In this document: one piece after another, positions 52,637 through 61,447 of the stretch
Layout of the letters: every line of letters begins with the position of its first letter
Numbering within the stretch: the stretch's first letter is position 1
Assembly (NCBI RefSeq): GCF_945952405.1
Contig: NZ_CAMFIA010000010.1
Coordinates: 62,001-126,000 of the forward strand
Direction: 5' to 3'
Length of the DNA stretch: 64,000 nucleotides
Source of the DNA: an uncultured Stenotrophomonas sp.
GTDB taxonomy: Bacteria; Pseudomonadota; Gammaproteobacteria; Xanthomonadales; Xanthomonadaceae
Position numbers and translations under genes: made by a program
Notes under the pieces: model-generated
The model's database searches: none
Told to the model about the DNA's origin: nothing
Seen by the model: the letters and a program-made list of their open reading frames with translations, nothing else

Positions 52637-52929
52637 GCGCCGAACCGGTCAGTGTCCGCATCCTCGATCGTGAATACACCGTGGGCGTTGGCGGCGACGA
52701 GCGCGACAGCCTGATGGCGGCCGCACGCCTGCTCGATGCCCGCATGCGCGAGATCCGCGGCAGCAACCGCATGGCCGCGGTCGACCGCGTCGCCGTGCTG
52801 GCGGCGCTGAACCTCGCCCACGAACTGCAGCTGCTGCGCGACGAGAACGCCCGCCAGGCGGTCGCCCTGCAGCAGACCCTGGCCGACCTGAACCGGCGCC
52901 TGGACCGCGCCATCGACGGCACCCCCTAG
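52633..52929 (+). CDS. zapA: cell division protein ZapA
   Basis: 98 residues: SVRILDREYTVGVGGDERDSLMAAARLLDARMREIRG, then RVAVLAALNLAHELQLLRDEN and a C-terminal coiled-coil, all typical of ZapA. It bundles FtsZ filaments at midcell. It lies before the 6S RNA and ygfA, the order kept in E. coli. Its TAG stop joins the A-run of a palindromic repeat. Confidence 0.95.
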   Translation: MSAEPVSVRILDREYTVGVGGDERDSLMAAARLLDARMREIRGSNRMAAVDRVAVLAALNLAHELQLLRDENARQAVALQQTLADLNRRLDRAIDGTP

Positions 52930-53007
52930 AAAAAGGGGACGGAGGGAATTAAGGCGCATTCGCCCCTTCCGTGCTGGAAACGTCTTAATCCCCTCCGTCC
53001 CCTTTTC
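52930..53007. repeat. decayed GGGGACGGAG palindrome
   Basis: Left arm AAAAAGGGGACGGAGGGAATTAAG (52930 on) faces CTTAATCCCCTCCGTCCCCTTTTC (52984-53007); two mismatches in the stem and a 24-nt centre. It starts one base after the zapA stop and probably ends zapA transcription. Confidence 0.85.
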
Positions 53008-53062
53008 TGAATTGGTACGGACTGTTGCCGACGAACGGCCTATCCAGATGCTGCGCGCTGGC

Positions 53063-53068
53063 TATAAT
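53063..53068 (+). promoter_or_regulatory. -10 box of the 6S RNA gene
   Basis: A perfect TATAAT, 10 bp before the 5' end of the 6S RNA. The -35 region is weak. Confidence 0.6.
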
Positions 53069-53076
53069 GGTCACGC

Positions 53077-53260
53077 GTTCTCTGCGGTACTCGACGGCAT
53101 GTGCAAACATTCGCCTTGTCCCTTAAGAACGACACCGGGAGCGCGACAGCGCCGGGAGTGCAGGTCCGCCTTGTAGCGGGAAGCCCGATGGTTCTCCAGC
53201 GTTCCCACTTGAGCCCCCGGGTTCAAGGTCGTTTCGCATGCATCGACATTGCGGAGAATG
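53077..53260 (+). ncRNA. ssrS: 6S RNA
   Basis: About 184 nt. The ends pair as TTCTCTGC (53078-53085) with GCGGAGAA (53251-53258), the closing stem of 6S RNA, followed by TCGACGGCATGTGC paired with GCATGCATCGA. A large internal bubble and the segment GAGCCCCCGGGTTCAAGG resemble the 3' side of E. coli 6S. It lies between zapA and ygfA, the classical place. 6S RNA binds sigma-70 RNA polymerase in stationary phase. Exact ends are estimated. Confidence 0.85.
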
Positions 53261-53272
53261 CAATATTCCAGC

Positions 53273-53307
53273 AAGGGCGACGTCTTCGGGCGTCGCCCTT
53301 GTTCTTT
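53273..53307 (+). terminator. terminator or attenuator between 6S RNA and ygfA
   Basis: A 10-bp stem AAGGGCGACG/CGTCGCCCTT with an 8-nt loop and GTTCTTT behind it, 38 bp before the ygfA ATG. In E. coli ssrS and ygfA are cotranscribed and processed, so it may be partial. Confidence 0.75.
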
Positions 53308-53344
53308 CCGGCACAATGACGGCTGTTCCCCGCCGCACGCTGCC

Positions 53345-53934
53345 ATGACCGATCCGCGCCAGGCCCTGCGCCACGACCTGCGGCAACGCCGCCGCCACCT
53401 CTCTGCCGGTGAACGCATCGCCGCTGCCGAATCGCTGGCCGACGCCCTGCTGAGCCTGCCGTTCGCTCCGCGCGAAGGTGCCGTGGCCGGCTACTGGGCG
53501 CTGGATGGTGAAATCGCCCTGCACCGCTGGCAGCTGCAACTGCCCGAAGCACTCACCTATTGCCTGCCGGTGCTGGCCGGCGAGGTACTGCGCTTCGCGC
53601 CGTGGCGGCCCGGCCAGCCGCTGACCAGCAACCGCTACGGCATTCCCGAGCCGGACGTGGCACTGGAAGACACCCTGGAACCGGCACAGATGGCGCTGGT
53701 GGTGACCCCGCTGGTGGGCTTCGACACGCAGTGCCGGCGGCTGGGCATGGGGGGCGGCTGGTATGATCGCAGCTTCGCCTTCCGCCACGACCGGCCGGCG
53801 CCGCCCTGGCTGGTCGGTGCTGCGTTCGCGGTGCAGCAGGTCGAGTCCTTGCCGGTGGCGTCGTGGGACGTGCCGGTGGATGCGATCTGCACCGAAGACG
53901 GCACCCTGTTCCCCTCCGCTGCCCCCGTGAACGC

Positions 53935-53938
<4 letters not shown>
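53345..53938 (+). CDS. ygfA: 5-formyltetrahydrofolate cyclo-ligase
   Basis: 197 residues from MTDPRQALRHDLRQRRRHLSAGER. The conserved nucleotide-binding segment is TPLVGFDTQCRRLGMGGGWYDR. It converts 5-formyl-THF to 5,10-methenyl-THF with ATP. It follows 6S RNA, and its stop overlaps the EVE gene as ATGA. The ATG at 53249 in frame lies within 6S RNA and is not used. Confidence 0.95.
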
Positions 53939-54414
<476 letters not shown>

Positions 54415-54436
54415 TTCCCTGCCTGAGAGTTCTCCC

Positions 54437-55084
54437 ATGTCCGAAGCCAAGCGCCTGGCCGCCGAGAAAGCCATCGAGTACGTTGAAGACGGCATGATCG
54501 TCGGTGTCGGCACCGGTTCCACCGTTGCCTATTTCATCGATGCCCTGGCCCGCATCCAGCACCGCATCAAGGGCGCCGTGTCCAGCTCCGAGCAGAGCAC
54601 CGCGCGCCTGAAGCAGCACGGCATCGAGGTGATCGAGCTGAACCACAGCGGCAACCTGTCGTTGTACGTGGACGGCGCCGATGAGTGCGACCCGAACAAG
54701 TGCCTGATCAAGGGCGGCGGCGCCGCACTGACCCGCGAGAAGATCATCGCCGAGGCCAGCGAGCGCTTCATCTGCATCGTCGACCCGAGCAAGCAGGTGC
54801 CGGTGCTGGGCCGCTTCCCGCTGCCGGTGGAAGTGATCCCGATGGCACGCAGCCTGGTCGCCCGCCAGATCCGCGACATGACCGGCGGCCAGCCGACCTG
54901 GCGCGAAGGCGTGGTCACCGACAACGGCAACCAGATCCTGGACATCCACAACCTGCAGATCACCGATCCGGAAAAGCTGGAACGCGAACTCAACCAGCTG
55001 CCGGGCGTGGTCTGCGTCGGCCTGTTCGCGCGCCGCCGTGCCGATGTGGTGATCGTCGGTGGCGAGCCGCCGGTCGTACTCTGA
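54437..55084 (+). CDS. rpiA: ribose-5-phosphate isomerase A
   Basis: 215 residues. Motifs are [15 protein letters not shown] (about 22-36), [41 protein letters not shown] and the C-terminal [20 protein letters not shown]. It interconverts ribose-5-phosphate and ribulose-5-phosphate in the pentose phosphate pathway. GAGAGTT upstream serves as a possible ribosome site; 22 bp after the EVE gene. Confidence 0.97.
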   Translation: MSEAKRLAAEKAIEYVEDGMIVGVGTGSTVAYFIDALARIQHRIKGAVSSSEQSTARLKQHGIEVIELNHSGNLSLYVDGADECDPNKCLIKGGGAALTREKIIAEASERFICIVDPSKQVPVLGRFPLPVEVIPMARSLVARQIRDMTGGQPTWREGVVTDNGNQILDIHNLQITDPEKLERELNQLPGVVCVGLFARRRADVVIVGGEPPVVL

Positions 55085-55105
55085 CCCTTTGCAAGGATCC
55101 TGACG

Positions 55106-55549
55106 ATGTCGCTGTTGCGCCCGCTGCTGATGCTTCCGCTGCTGGCCCTGGCCGGCTGTGCCACCGATGCGGCCCGCCACTGGGTCGAGCTGGATGGTGC
55201 CCGCTACCAGGTGGAGCTGGCTACCAACGATGAATCCCGCGCGCGCGGGCTGATGTTCCGCGACCAGATGGCCACCGACCACGGCATGCTGTTCATCCAT
55301 GACCGCGAAGAGATGCAGGCGTACTGGATGAAGAACACCAAGATCGCGCTGGACATCCTGTACTTCGACAACCAGCGCAAGCTGGTCAGCCAGCAGCGCG
55401 ACGTTCCGCCGTGCTCGGCCGGCGACATGTGCCCGCCCTACCCCAGCGGTGGCCCGGCGCGGTACGTACTGGAGCTCAACGCCGGCCAGGCCGAGAAGCT
55501 CAAGCTGAAGGACGGCACCCAGCTGACCTTTGGGCCAGGCATCCCGTAA
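55106..55549 (+). CDS. DUF192 family lipoprotein
   Basis: 147 residues. Signal peptide with lipobox LLALAGC (Cys18), so probably membrane-anchored in the periplasm. The DUF192 fold shows VELATNDESRARGLMFRDQM, HGMLFIHDREEMQAYWMKNT and LDILYFDNQRKLVSQQRDVPPCSAG...CPPYPSGGPARYVLELNAG. Function unknown. It is 21 bp after rpiA. Confidence 0.9.
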   Translation: MSLLRPLLMLPLLALAGCATDAARHWVELDGARYQVELATNDESRARGLMFRDQMATDHGMLFIHDREEMQAYWMKNTKIALDILYFDNQRKLVSQQRDVPPCSAGDMCPPYPSGGPARYVLELNAGQAEKLKLKDGTQLTFGPGIP

Positions 55550-55553
55550 ACCC

Positions 55554-55605
55554 ACGCCCTGCGTGGATGAGGAATGGCCGGTGCCGACCCTGGTCGGCAC
55601 CGGCC
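55554..55605. repeat. SMAG unit plus perfect 14-bp stem hairpin
   Basis: CCACGCCCTGCGTGG is followed by GGCCGGTGCCGACC (55576-55589) pairing perfectly with 55592-55605 across a 2-nt loop. The pair sits just past the DUF192 gene stop and may end its transcription. Confidence 0.8.
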
Positions 55606-55729
55606 TTCGATGCACGACCTGGCCCCACTCTGGATCCAGGTCGGCCTGTGCCGGCAGCACATGCACGGGACGCCACTTTTTCACGCCCCACCGCTTGAAA
55701 CCGCCTGCGAATGCCGCCAGTCTGTGGCC

Positions 55730-56575
55730 ATGCAGGACCGGATCACACTCCCCGACTGGGATGCACTGGCCGACCTCGAAGACGAGGCGCTGCCACTGTT
55801 GCCGACCGCGCTGCTGATCGCGCGCGATGAATACCCCGATCTGCAGCCGTCGACCTACGACGCGCTGATCCAGAGCCACGTCGACCATCTCCGCTCGGAG
55901 GTGGACAGCATCGACAACAGCCCGTTGAAGATGGCGGCGATCAACCGCCACCTGTTCGACGAACTGGGCTACAGCGGCGACCACGACGAGTACTACGATC
56001 CGCGCAACAGCTACCTCAACCAGGTGTTCGAGCGCCGCCTGGGCAACCCGATTTCGCTGGCGCTGGTGCAGATGGAAGTCTCACGGCGGCTGGGCATCCC
56101 GCTCGACGGGGTGTCCTTCCCCGGCCACTTCCTGGTGCGCCTGCCGGTGGACGACGGCGTGTTGGTCATGGACCCCTTCAACGGCGGCCGCCCGCTGGAC
56201 GTGGACGAACTGCGCGAGCGGGCCAAATCCCATCTGGGCGGGCAGATGCCCGACGACCAGGTGCTGGCACAGATCCTGGACCCGGCACCGGCACGCGCGA
56301 TCCTGATGCGCATGCTGCGCAACCTGCATGGCGTGTACGCCGAAGCCGGCGAGTGGGACCGTGCAGCACGCAGTGCCGACCGCCTGCTGAAGCTGGCCCC
56401 GGAGCAGGACGATGCGCTGCGCGACCGCGGCCTGGCCTACCTGCAGCTGGAGTACCTGGCCGGCGCTCGCCACGATCTGGGGCACTACCTCAAGCGCAAC
56501 CCGGAGGCCAGCGATGCGCAGTGGCTGCGCGAGAAGCTGATCGACCTCGGTGGGCCGATGCCGCGGCTGCATTGA
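55730..56575 (+). CDS. SirB1 family protein (transglutaminase-like plus TPR)
   Basis: 281 residues from MQDRITLPDWDALADLEDEAL; the frame is open further upstream into repeat DNA. The transglutaminase-like part is LNQVFERRLGNPISLALVQMEVSRRLGIPLDGVSFPGHFLVRL, followed by TPR-like helices (AEAGEWDRAARSADRLLKLAPEQ and LEYLAGARHDLGHYLKRNPEA). The usual catalytic Cys of transglutaminases is not seen (SLALVQ), as in other SirB1 proteins. Role unknown. Confidence 0.88.
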   Translation: MQDRITLPDWDALADLEDEALPLLPTALLIARDEYPDLQPSTYDALIQSHVDHLRSEVDSIDNSPLKMAAINRHLFDELGYSGDHDEYYDPRNSYLNQVFERRLGNPISLALVQMEVSRRLGIPLDGVSFPGHFLVRLPVDDGVLVMDPFNGGRPLDVDELRERAKSHLGGQMPDDQVLAQILDPAPARAILMRMLRNLHGVYAEAGEWDRAARSADRLLKLAPEQDDALRDRGLAYLQLEYLAGARHDLGHYLKRNPEASDAQWLREKLIDLGGPMPRLH

Positions 56576-56585
56576 GGGTGTCGGT

Positions 56586-56606
56586 GTGTGGACCCACGGT
56601 CCACAC
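56586..56606. repeat. GTGTGGACCCACGG hairpin repeat, copy 2
   Basis: A 7-bp perfect stem GTGTGGA/TCCACAC with loop CCCACGG, between the converging sirB1-like and rubredoxin genes. Copy 1 is at 21863-21886. Confidence 0.65.
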
Positions 56607-56634
56607 CCACCAGATGGGCCGGGTGGCCCAGCCG

Positions 56635-56826
56635 TCAGTCGACCTCGACCATTTCGAAGTCGGCCTTGGTCACCCCGCAGTCCGGGCAGGTCCAGGTCTC
56701 GGGAATGTCCTCCCAGCGCGTCCCCGGCGCGATGCCCTCCTCCGGCAAACCTTCCGCTTCGCTGTAAAGGAAGCCGCAGACCACGCACATCCAGGTGCGC
56801 AAGGTGGTGGGGGTGGCGTCACTCAT
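56635..56826 (-). CDS. rubredoxin
   Basis: 63 residues from [26 protein letters not shown]. The iron site is Cys14, Cys17, Cys47 and Cys50 (MCVVCG and TCPDCG), with [20 protein letters not shown] in between, a full rubredoxin. It carries single electrons, often to alkane hydroxylase or oxygen-stress enzymes; partner unknown here. It is divergent from thiE. A longer frame to 56859 adds 11 residues with no support. Confidence 0.93.
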   Translation of the reverse strand: MSDATPTTLRTWMCVVCGFLYSEAEGLPEEGIAPGTRWEDIPETWTCPDCGVTKADFEMVEVD

Positions 56827-56893
56827 CGGATAATCGGGACTGGATTCACGGGCCGCCATTGTCCCATCGCGGTCCTCTCACCGGTAGCCATCG

Positions 56894-57520
56894 ATGACTT
56901 CTGCTTCCCCGGCGCCCCGCGGCGTCTACCTGATCACCCCGGACGAGCCCGATACCGCGCGCCTGCTGGCCCGCACCGCGCCGCTGCTGGCCGCCGGCGC
57001 CACCTGGCTGCAGTACCGCAACAAGACCGCCAGCGATGCGCTGCGGCGGGAACAGGCCACCGCCCTGCAGGCGCTCTGTGCGGAGCACGGCGTGCCGTTG
57101 ATCGTCAACGACGACCCGGCGCTGGCGCAGGCGGTCGGTGCCGCCGGCGTGCACCTGGGCGGCACCGACGGCGACATCCCCAGCGCGCGTGCCCTGCTCG
57201 GCGCGGATGCCATCATCGGCGCCTCCTGCTACGACCAGCTGGCCAATGCCGAGCAGGCCGTCGCCGCCGGTGCCAGCTACGTGGCCTTCGGCGCATTTTT
57301 CCCGACCACCACCAAGGTCACCACCAGCCGCGCCCATGCCGACCTGCTGCGGCAAAGCGCCGCACTGGGTGTGCCGCGGGTGGCGATCGGCGGGCTGACG
57401 CCGGACAATGTCGGTCCCATCATCGACGCCGGCGCCGATCTGGTCGCCGTGGTCAGCAGCGTGTTCGCCGCCGAAGACCCGGTTGCGGTCCAGCGCGCCT
57501 ACCTCGCCCAGTTCGCGTAA
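56894..57520 (+). CDS. thiE: thiamine-phosphate synthase
   Basis: 208 residues, TIM-barrel type. Motifs are LQYRNK near residue 38, [22 protein letters not shown] and [12 protein letters not shown]...[14 protein letters not shown]. It joins the pyrimidine and thiazole phosphates to thiamine phosphate. No TPP riboswitch could fit in the 67-bp gap to the rubredoxin gene. Followed 16 bp later by hemL. Confidence 0.95.
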   Translation: MTSASPAPRGVYLITPDEPDTARLLARTAPLLAAGATWLQYRNKTASDALRREQATALQALCAEHGVPLIVNDDPALAQAVGAAGVHLGGTDGDIPSARALLGADAIIGASCYDQLANAEQAVAAGASYVAFGAFFPTTTKVTTSRAHADLLRQSAALGVPRVAIGGLTPDNVGPIIDAGADLVAVVSSVFAAEDPVAVQRAYLAQFA

Positions 57521-57536
57521 TGCCCAGGAAAGCCCC

Positions 57537-58826
57537 ATGAACCACGACCAGTCCCACGCCCTGTTCTCCCGTGCCCAGCAGCTGCTCCCGGGCGGCGTCA
57601 ATTCGCCGGTGCGCGCGTTCAAGTCGGTCGGCGGCGAGCCGTTCTTCGTCGAACGCGCCGACGGCGCCTACCTGTACGACGTCGATGGCAACCGCTACAT
57701 CGACTACGTCGGTTCCTGGGGCCCGATGATCGTCGGCCACAACCACCCGGCGGTGCGCCAGGCGGTGAAGAAGGCGATCGACAACGGCCTCTCGTTCGGC
57801 GCGCCGTGCGCGGCGGAAGTAACCATGGCCGAGACCCTCAGCCGCCTGGTGCCGTCCTGCGAGATGGTGCGCATGGTCAACTCCGGAACCGAAGCCACGC
57901 TGTCGGCGATCCGCCTGGCGCGCGGCGCCACCGGCCGCAACCGCATCGTCAAGTTCGAAGGCTGCTACCACGGCCACGGCGACTCGTTCCTGGTCAAGGC
58001 CGGCAGCGGCATGCTGACCCTCGGCGTACCGACCTCGCCGGGTGTGCCGGCCGGCCTGAGCGAATTGACCCTGACCCTGCCCTACAACGACTTCGAGGCC
58101 GCCACCGCACTGTTCGAGCAACAGGGTGATGACATCGCCGGCCTGATCATCGAACCGGTGGTCGGCAACGCCAACTGCATCCCGCCGCGCGAGGGCTACC
58201 TGCAGCACCTGCGCGAGCTGTGCACGAAGCACGGCGCCCTGCTGATCTTCGACGAAGTGATGACCGGCTTCCGTGTCGCCCTCGGCGGTGCGCAGGCGCA
58301 CTACGGGATCACGCCGGACCTGACCACCTTCGGCAAGATCATCGGCGGCGGCATGCCGGTGGGTGCCTACGGTGGTCGCCGCGAACTGATGCAGCAGATC
58401 GCGCCGGCCGGCCCGATCTACCAGGCCGGCACGCTGAGCGGCAACCCGGTGGCGATGGCCGCTGGCCTGGCCATGCTGGAACTGATCCAGCAGCCGGGTT
58501 TCCATGCCGATCTTGCCGAGCGCACGGCACGCCTGTGCGCCGGCCTGGAAGCCGCCGCCGCCGAAGCCGGGGTGGCGGTGACCACCACCCGCGTGGGCGC
58601 GATGTTCGGCCTGTTCTTCACCGACCAGAAGGTCGAGACCTACGCGCAGGCCACCGCCTGCGACATTCCGGCCTTCAACCGCTTCTTCCACGCGATGCTC
58701 GAGCAGGGCGTGTTCCTCGCGCCGTCGGCCTACGAGGCCGGCTTCCTGTCCAGCGCGCACGATGATGCCGTGATCGAAGCAACCCTGGCCGCCGCACGCG
58801 TCGCCTTCAAGGCCGCCAAGGGCTGA
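57537..58826 (+). CDS. hemL: glutamate-1-semialdehyde 2,1-aminomutase
   Basis: 429 residues from [20 protein letters not shown], with AGGAAAG in front of the [52 protein letters not shown] and the PLP lysine segment [18 protein letters not shown] all match HemL. It makes 5-aminolevulinate from GSA, the entry to haem. The order thiE-hemL is common in Xanthomonadaceae. The stop is followed at once by a palindromic repeat. Confidence 0.97.
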   Translation: MNHDQSHALFSRAQQLLPGGVNSPVRAFKSVGGEPFFVERADGAYLYDVDGNRYIDYVGSWGPMIVGHNHPAVRQAVKKAIDNGLSFGAPCAAEVTMAETLSRLVPSCEMVRMVNSGTEATLSAIRLARGATGRNRIVKFEGCYHGHGDSFLVKAGSGMLTLGVPTSPGVPAGLSELTLTLPYNDFEAATALFEQQGDDIAGLIIEPVVGNANCIPPREGYLQHLRELCTKHGALLIFDEVMTGFRVALGGAQAHYGITPDLTTFGKIIGGGMPVGAYGGRRELMQQIAPAGPIYQAGTLSGNPVAMAAGLAMLELIQQPGFHADLAERTARLCAGLEAAAAEAGVAVTTTRVGAMFGLFFTDQKVETYAQATACDIPAFNRFFHAMLEQGVFLAPSAYEAGFLSSAHDDAVIEATLAAARVAFKAAKG

Positions 58827-58830
58827 CAGC

Positions 58831-58896
58831 AAAAAGGGGACGGAGGGGATTAAGTCGTTTATGCATTTACGACTTAATCCCCTCCGTCCCCTTTTT
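58831..58896. repeat. near-perfect GGGGACGGAG palindrome
   Basis: 28-bp perfect arms (58831-58858 with 58869-58896) and a 10-nt centre TTATGCATTT. It starts 5 bp after the hemL stop and ends in TTTTTT, so it can act as terminator for hemL and, on the other strand, for azurin. Confidence 0.9.
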
Positions 58897-58908
58897 TCTT
58901 GCGATGCG

Positions 58909-59358
58909 TCAGCCGAAGACGAACTTGCCCTTCATCATCGCGAAGTGACCGGGGAACGAGCAGAAGAAGGTGTAATCGCCACCCTTCTGCAGGCCCTGGG
59001 TGGAGAAACGCACGCGGGTGGTCTCGCCACCGCCAATCACCTTGGTGTGCGCCAGCACGCGCTTGTCGGCCTTGGGCAGGTAGCTGTCGGCCAGGGTCAT
59101 GCGCATGCCCGCCATCGCCACCGGCTGGTAATCCGCCGTGCGGGTCAGCACCCAGTTATGGCCCATGGCGGTGGCGGCCAGCTTGCCGGTGTGGCGCAGG
59201 GTCAGATCGACCGCGCTGCAGTCGGCCGCAACCTTGATCTCACGGCTGCTGAAGCTCATCTGGTCGGTACTGTCGATGCTCACCGCACAGACCCGCGCCA
59301 TTGCCGACGGCGCCAGCATCAGCGCACCCACTCCCACCGCTACCATCCAAGCCTTCAT
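58909..59358 (-). CDS. azu: azurin
   Basis: 149 residues from MKAWMVAVGVGALMLAPSAMA, a signal peptide, so periplasmic. Type 1 copper ligands are His67 (GHNWVL), Cys133, His138 and Met142 (CSFPGHFAMMKG), in azurin spacing. The start CAVSIDSTDQMSFSSREIKV also fits. It shuttles electrons between redox enzymes. The stop lies 12 bp from the palindrome behind hemL. Confidence 0.95.
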   Translation of the reverse strand: MKAWMVAVGVGALMLAPSAMARVCAVSIDSTDQMSFSSREIKVAADCSAVDLTLRHTGKLAATAMGHNWVLTRTADYQPVAMAGMRMTLADSYLPKADKRVLAHTKVIGGGETTRVRFSTQGLQKGGDYTFFCSFPGHFAMMKGKFVFG

Positions 59359-59481
59359 CGTTGCATCTCCTGCAGATTCAACCTTCATTCTAGGCAGGCC
59401 CGTGCAGCCCCGTCTGCGACCGTCTGTCGCATGACCGCTTCAGGGTTTCCCGCGCGCTCGCCGCAATGGCATGCTCGGCCG

Positions 59482-60084
59482 ATGCGCATCGACCTGCTGC
59501 TGCTGGATGTGGATGGCGTGCTGGTGCACTACCAGCGCGCGCAACGTGTGCTGCACCTGGCACAGGCGCTGGCCGTGCCTGCCGCGGCAGTACAGGCGGC
59601 GCTGTATGACAGCGGCCTGGAAGCAGCGCACGACAGCGGCACGCTGGACGCCGCGTCCTACCTGGAGCGGCTGGGCGAGCAGCTGGGCCGCCGCGTCGAT
59701 GCGCAGACCTGGATGGCCGCGCGGCAGGCCGCCAGCCATCCCCAACCGGCGGTGCTGCAACGGCTGCAGATGCTGCAGCTGCCATTGGCGGTGCTGACCA
59801 ACAATGGCGCATTGCTGGCGCAGGCGCTGCCCACCCTGCTGCCTGAGCTGTTCCCGGCCCTGCAGGGCCGCGTGTTCTGCAGCGCGGATTTCGGCCTGCG
59901 CAAGCCCGCGCCGGCGGTATTCCTGCGTACCCTGGAGGCGCTTGGCGTGGCACCTGCGCACACGCTGTTCGTCGATGACCTGTTCACCAATGTGCGCGGC
60001 GCGCGGCTGGCCGGGCTGCACGCGGAAACCGTGCACGATGGCCGTGGACTGGGAAAGGTGCTGAAGCGCTACCGGATCGGGTGA
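59482..60084 (+). CDS. HAD superfamily hydrolase
   Basis: 200 residues from MRIDLLLLDVDGVLVHYQRA. HAD motif I is DVDGV (Asp9, Asp11), motif II VLTNNG, motif III the Lys in LRKPAPAVF, motif IV FVDDLFTNVRGA. The helical cap is of the C1 type (about 15-80). Substrate unknown; such enzymes usually cleave small phosphate esters. An upstream ATG at 59431 would add 17 residues. Confidence 0.88.
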   Translation: MRIDLLLLDVDGVLVHYQRAQRVLHLAQALAVPAAAVQAALYDSGLEAAHDSGTLDAASYLERLGEQLGRRVDAQTWMAARQAASHPQPAVLQRLQMLQLPLAVLTNNGALLAQALPTLLPELFPALQGRVFCSADFGLRKPAPAVFLRTLEALGVAPAHTLFVDDLFTNVRGARLAGLHAETVHDGRGLGKVLKRYRIG

Positions 60085-60093
60085 TGGCCTGCG

Positions 60094-60118
60094 GAGCCGA
60101 GCGTAGGCTCGGCGCTAC
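60094..60118. repeat. SMAG unit after HAD gene
   Basis: GAGCCGAGCGTAGGCTCGGCGCTAC, 10 bp past the HAD stop and 40 bp before the argD stop on the opposite strand. Confidence 0.75.
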
Positions 60119-60157
60119 AGGGATGCTGCGGAGAGGGGACTGCCGCCCCCTCTGGCA

Positions 60158-61384
60158 TCAACGTGCGGCGATGAACGCAGCAATCGCCGCGCGCAGGCGC
60201 TTGAGGCCTTCGGCCACTTCTTCATCGGTGATGTTCAGCGACGGCACGAAGCGCAGCACATCCGGGCCGGCCTGCAGGGTCAGCAGGCCCTGCTCGGCGG
60301 CATGGTCCAGGATCGCGCCGGCCTGTCCGGCGAAGTCCTTGGCCAGCACCGCGCCCAGCATCAGTCCACGGCCGCGCACCTCGCTGAACACACCGAACTC
60401 CTCGTTGATGCGGGCGAAGCCATCACGCAGCGCCTTCGACTGGCGGCTGACGTTGGCGGCGATTTCCGCCGAGGCCAGCTTGCGCAGCGCCACCCGGGCG
60501 ACGGCAGCGGCCAGCGGATTGCCACCGAAGGTGGTGCCATGCGCGCCGAACTGCATCGTCTCGGCGACCTTCGGGCCGGCCAGCATCGCACCGATCGGGA
60601 AGCCACCGCCCAGCGCCTTGGCCAGGGTCACCATATCCGGCACCACGTCATCCTGCCAGTGCGCGAACAGCGTACCGGTGCGGCCCATGCCGGCCTGGAT
60701 CTCGTCCAGCACCAGCAGCGCGTTGTGCTGGTCGCACAGTTCCCGCACGCGCTTGAGGAAGCCCGACCGGGCCGGCATCACGCCGCCTTCGCCCTGGATC
60801 GGTTCCAGCATCACGGCCGCCACGTCGCCCGCCGCCATCGCGGTTTCCAGCTGCACTTCATCGTTGAAATCGATGTAGCGGAAGCCACCGGGCAGCGGCT
60901 CGTAGCCTTCCTGGTACTTCGGCTGCGCGGTGGCGGTCACCGCGCCCATGGTGCGGCCGTGGAAGCTGCCACGGAAGGTGATGATCACCCGCTTGTCGGC
61001 CGGGCGGCCCTGGCTGGAGGCCCACTTGCGGACCATCTTGATCGCCACTTCATTCGCTTCGGCGCCGGAGTTGCACAGGAACACGCGCTCGGCGAAGCGG
61101 CTGGCCTTCACCAGCTCCTCGGCCAGGTGCAGCGGCGGTGCGCTGTAGAACACGTTGCTGGTGTGCCACAGCTTGCCGGCCTGCTCGACCAGCGCGGCCA
61201 CCAGGTCCGGATCGTTGTGGCCCAGCCCGCAGACGGCGATGCCGGCGGCCAGGTCGATGAACTCACGGCCCTGGCTGTCCCACACGCGGGCGCCCTGGCC
61301 TCGCTCCAGTACCACCTGGCGGGGCTTGTAGACCGGCAGGTAATAGTGCGAAAGGGAGATCAGCGGATCGGTAGCGGCGGTCAT
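60158..61384 (-). CDS. argD: acetylornithine aminotransferase
   Basis: 408 residues. Class III PLP aminotransferase with WDSQGREFIDLAAGIAVCGLGHNDP, FLCNSGAEANEVAIKMVRKW, LLVLDEIQAGMGRTGTLFAHW and the PLP lysine in VTLAKALGGGFPIGAML. The best fit is ArgD of arginine synthesis (also succinyl-diaminopimelate use); succinylornithine transaminase is a close alternative. No other arg gene is in the window. Confidence 0.9.
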   Translation of the reverse strand: MTAATDPLISLSHYYLPVYKPRQVVLERGQGARVWDSQGREFIDLAAGIAVCGLGHNDPDLVAALVEQAGKLWHTSNVFYSAPPLHLAEELVKASRFAERVFLCNSGAEANEVAIKMVRKWASSQGRPADKRVIITFRGSFHGRTMGAVTATAQPKYQEGYEPLPGGFRYIDFNDEVQLETAMAAGDVAAVMLEPIQGEGGVMPARSGFLKRVRELCDQHNALLVLDEIQAGMGRTGTLFAHWQDDVVPDMVTLAKALGGGFPIGAMLAGPKVAETMQFGAHGTTFGGNPLAAAVARVALRKLASAEIAANVSRQSKALRDGFARINEEFGVFSEVRGRGLMLGAVLAKDFAGQAGAILDHAAEQGLLTLQAGPDVLRFVPSLNITDEEVAEGLKRLRAAIAAFIAAR

Positions 61385-61447
61385 GGCAGTCGGCAGGGTT
61401 CAGGAATCCCCATTCTCGCGCCGGAACCCCTGCGGCACAATGCGCCC

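Noticed and set aside
53249..53344. ygfA start at 53249
   Set aside because: It lies inside the 3' end of the 6S RNA; family start is MTDPRQ at 53345.
56827..56893. TPP riboswitch before thiE
   Set aside because: The gap is only 67 bp and shows no thi-box pattern.
57100..57536. Frame-shifted start for hemL at 57408
   Set aside because: It overlaps thiE in another frame; the conserved [10 protein letters not shown] start has a ribosome site.
58861..59481. Long in-frame extension of the HAD protein from 58861
   Set aside because: It runs antisense through azurin; the HAD motif DVDG must be near the start.
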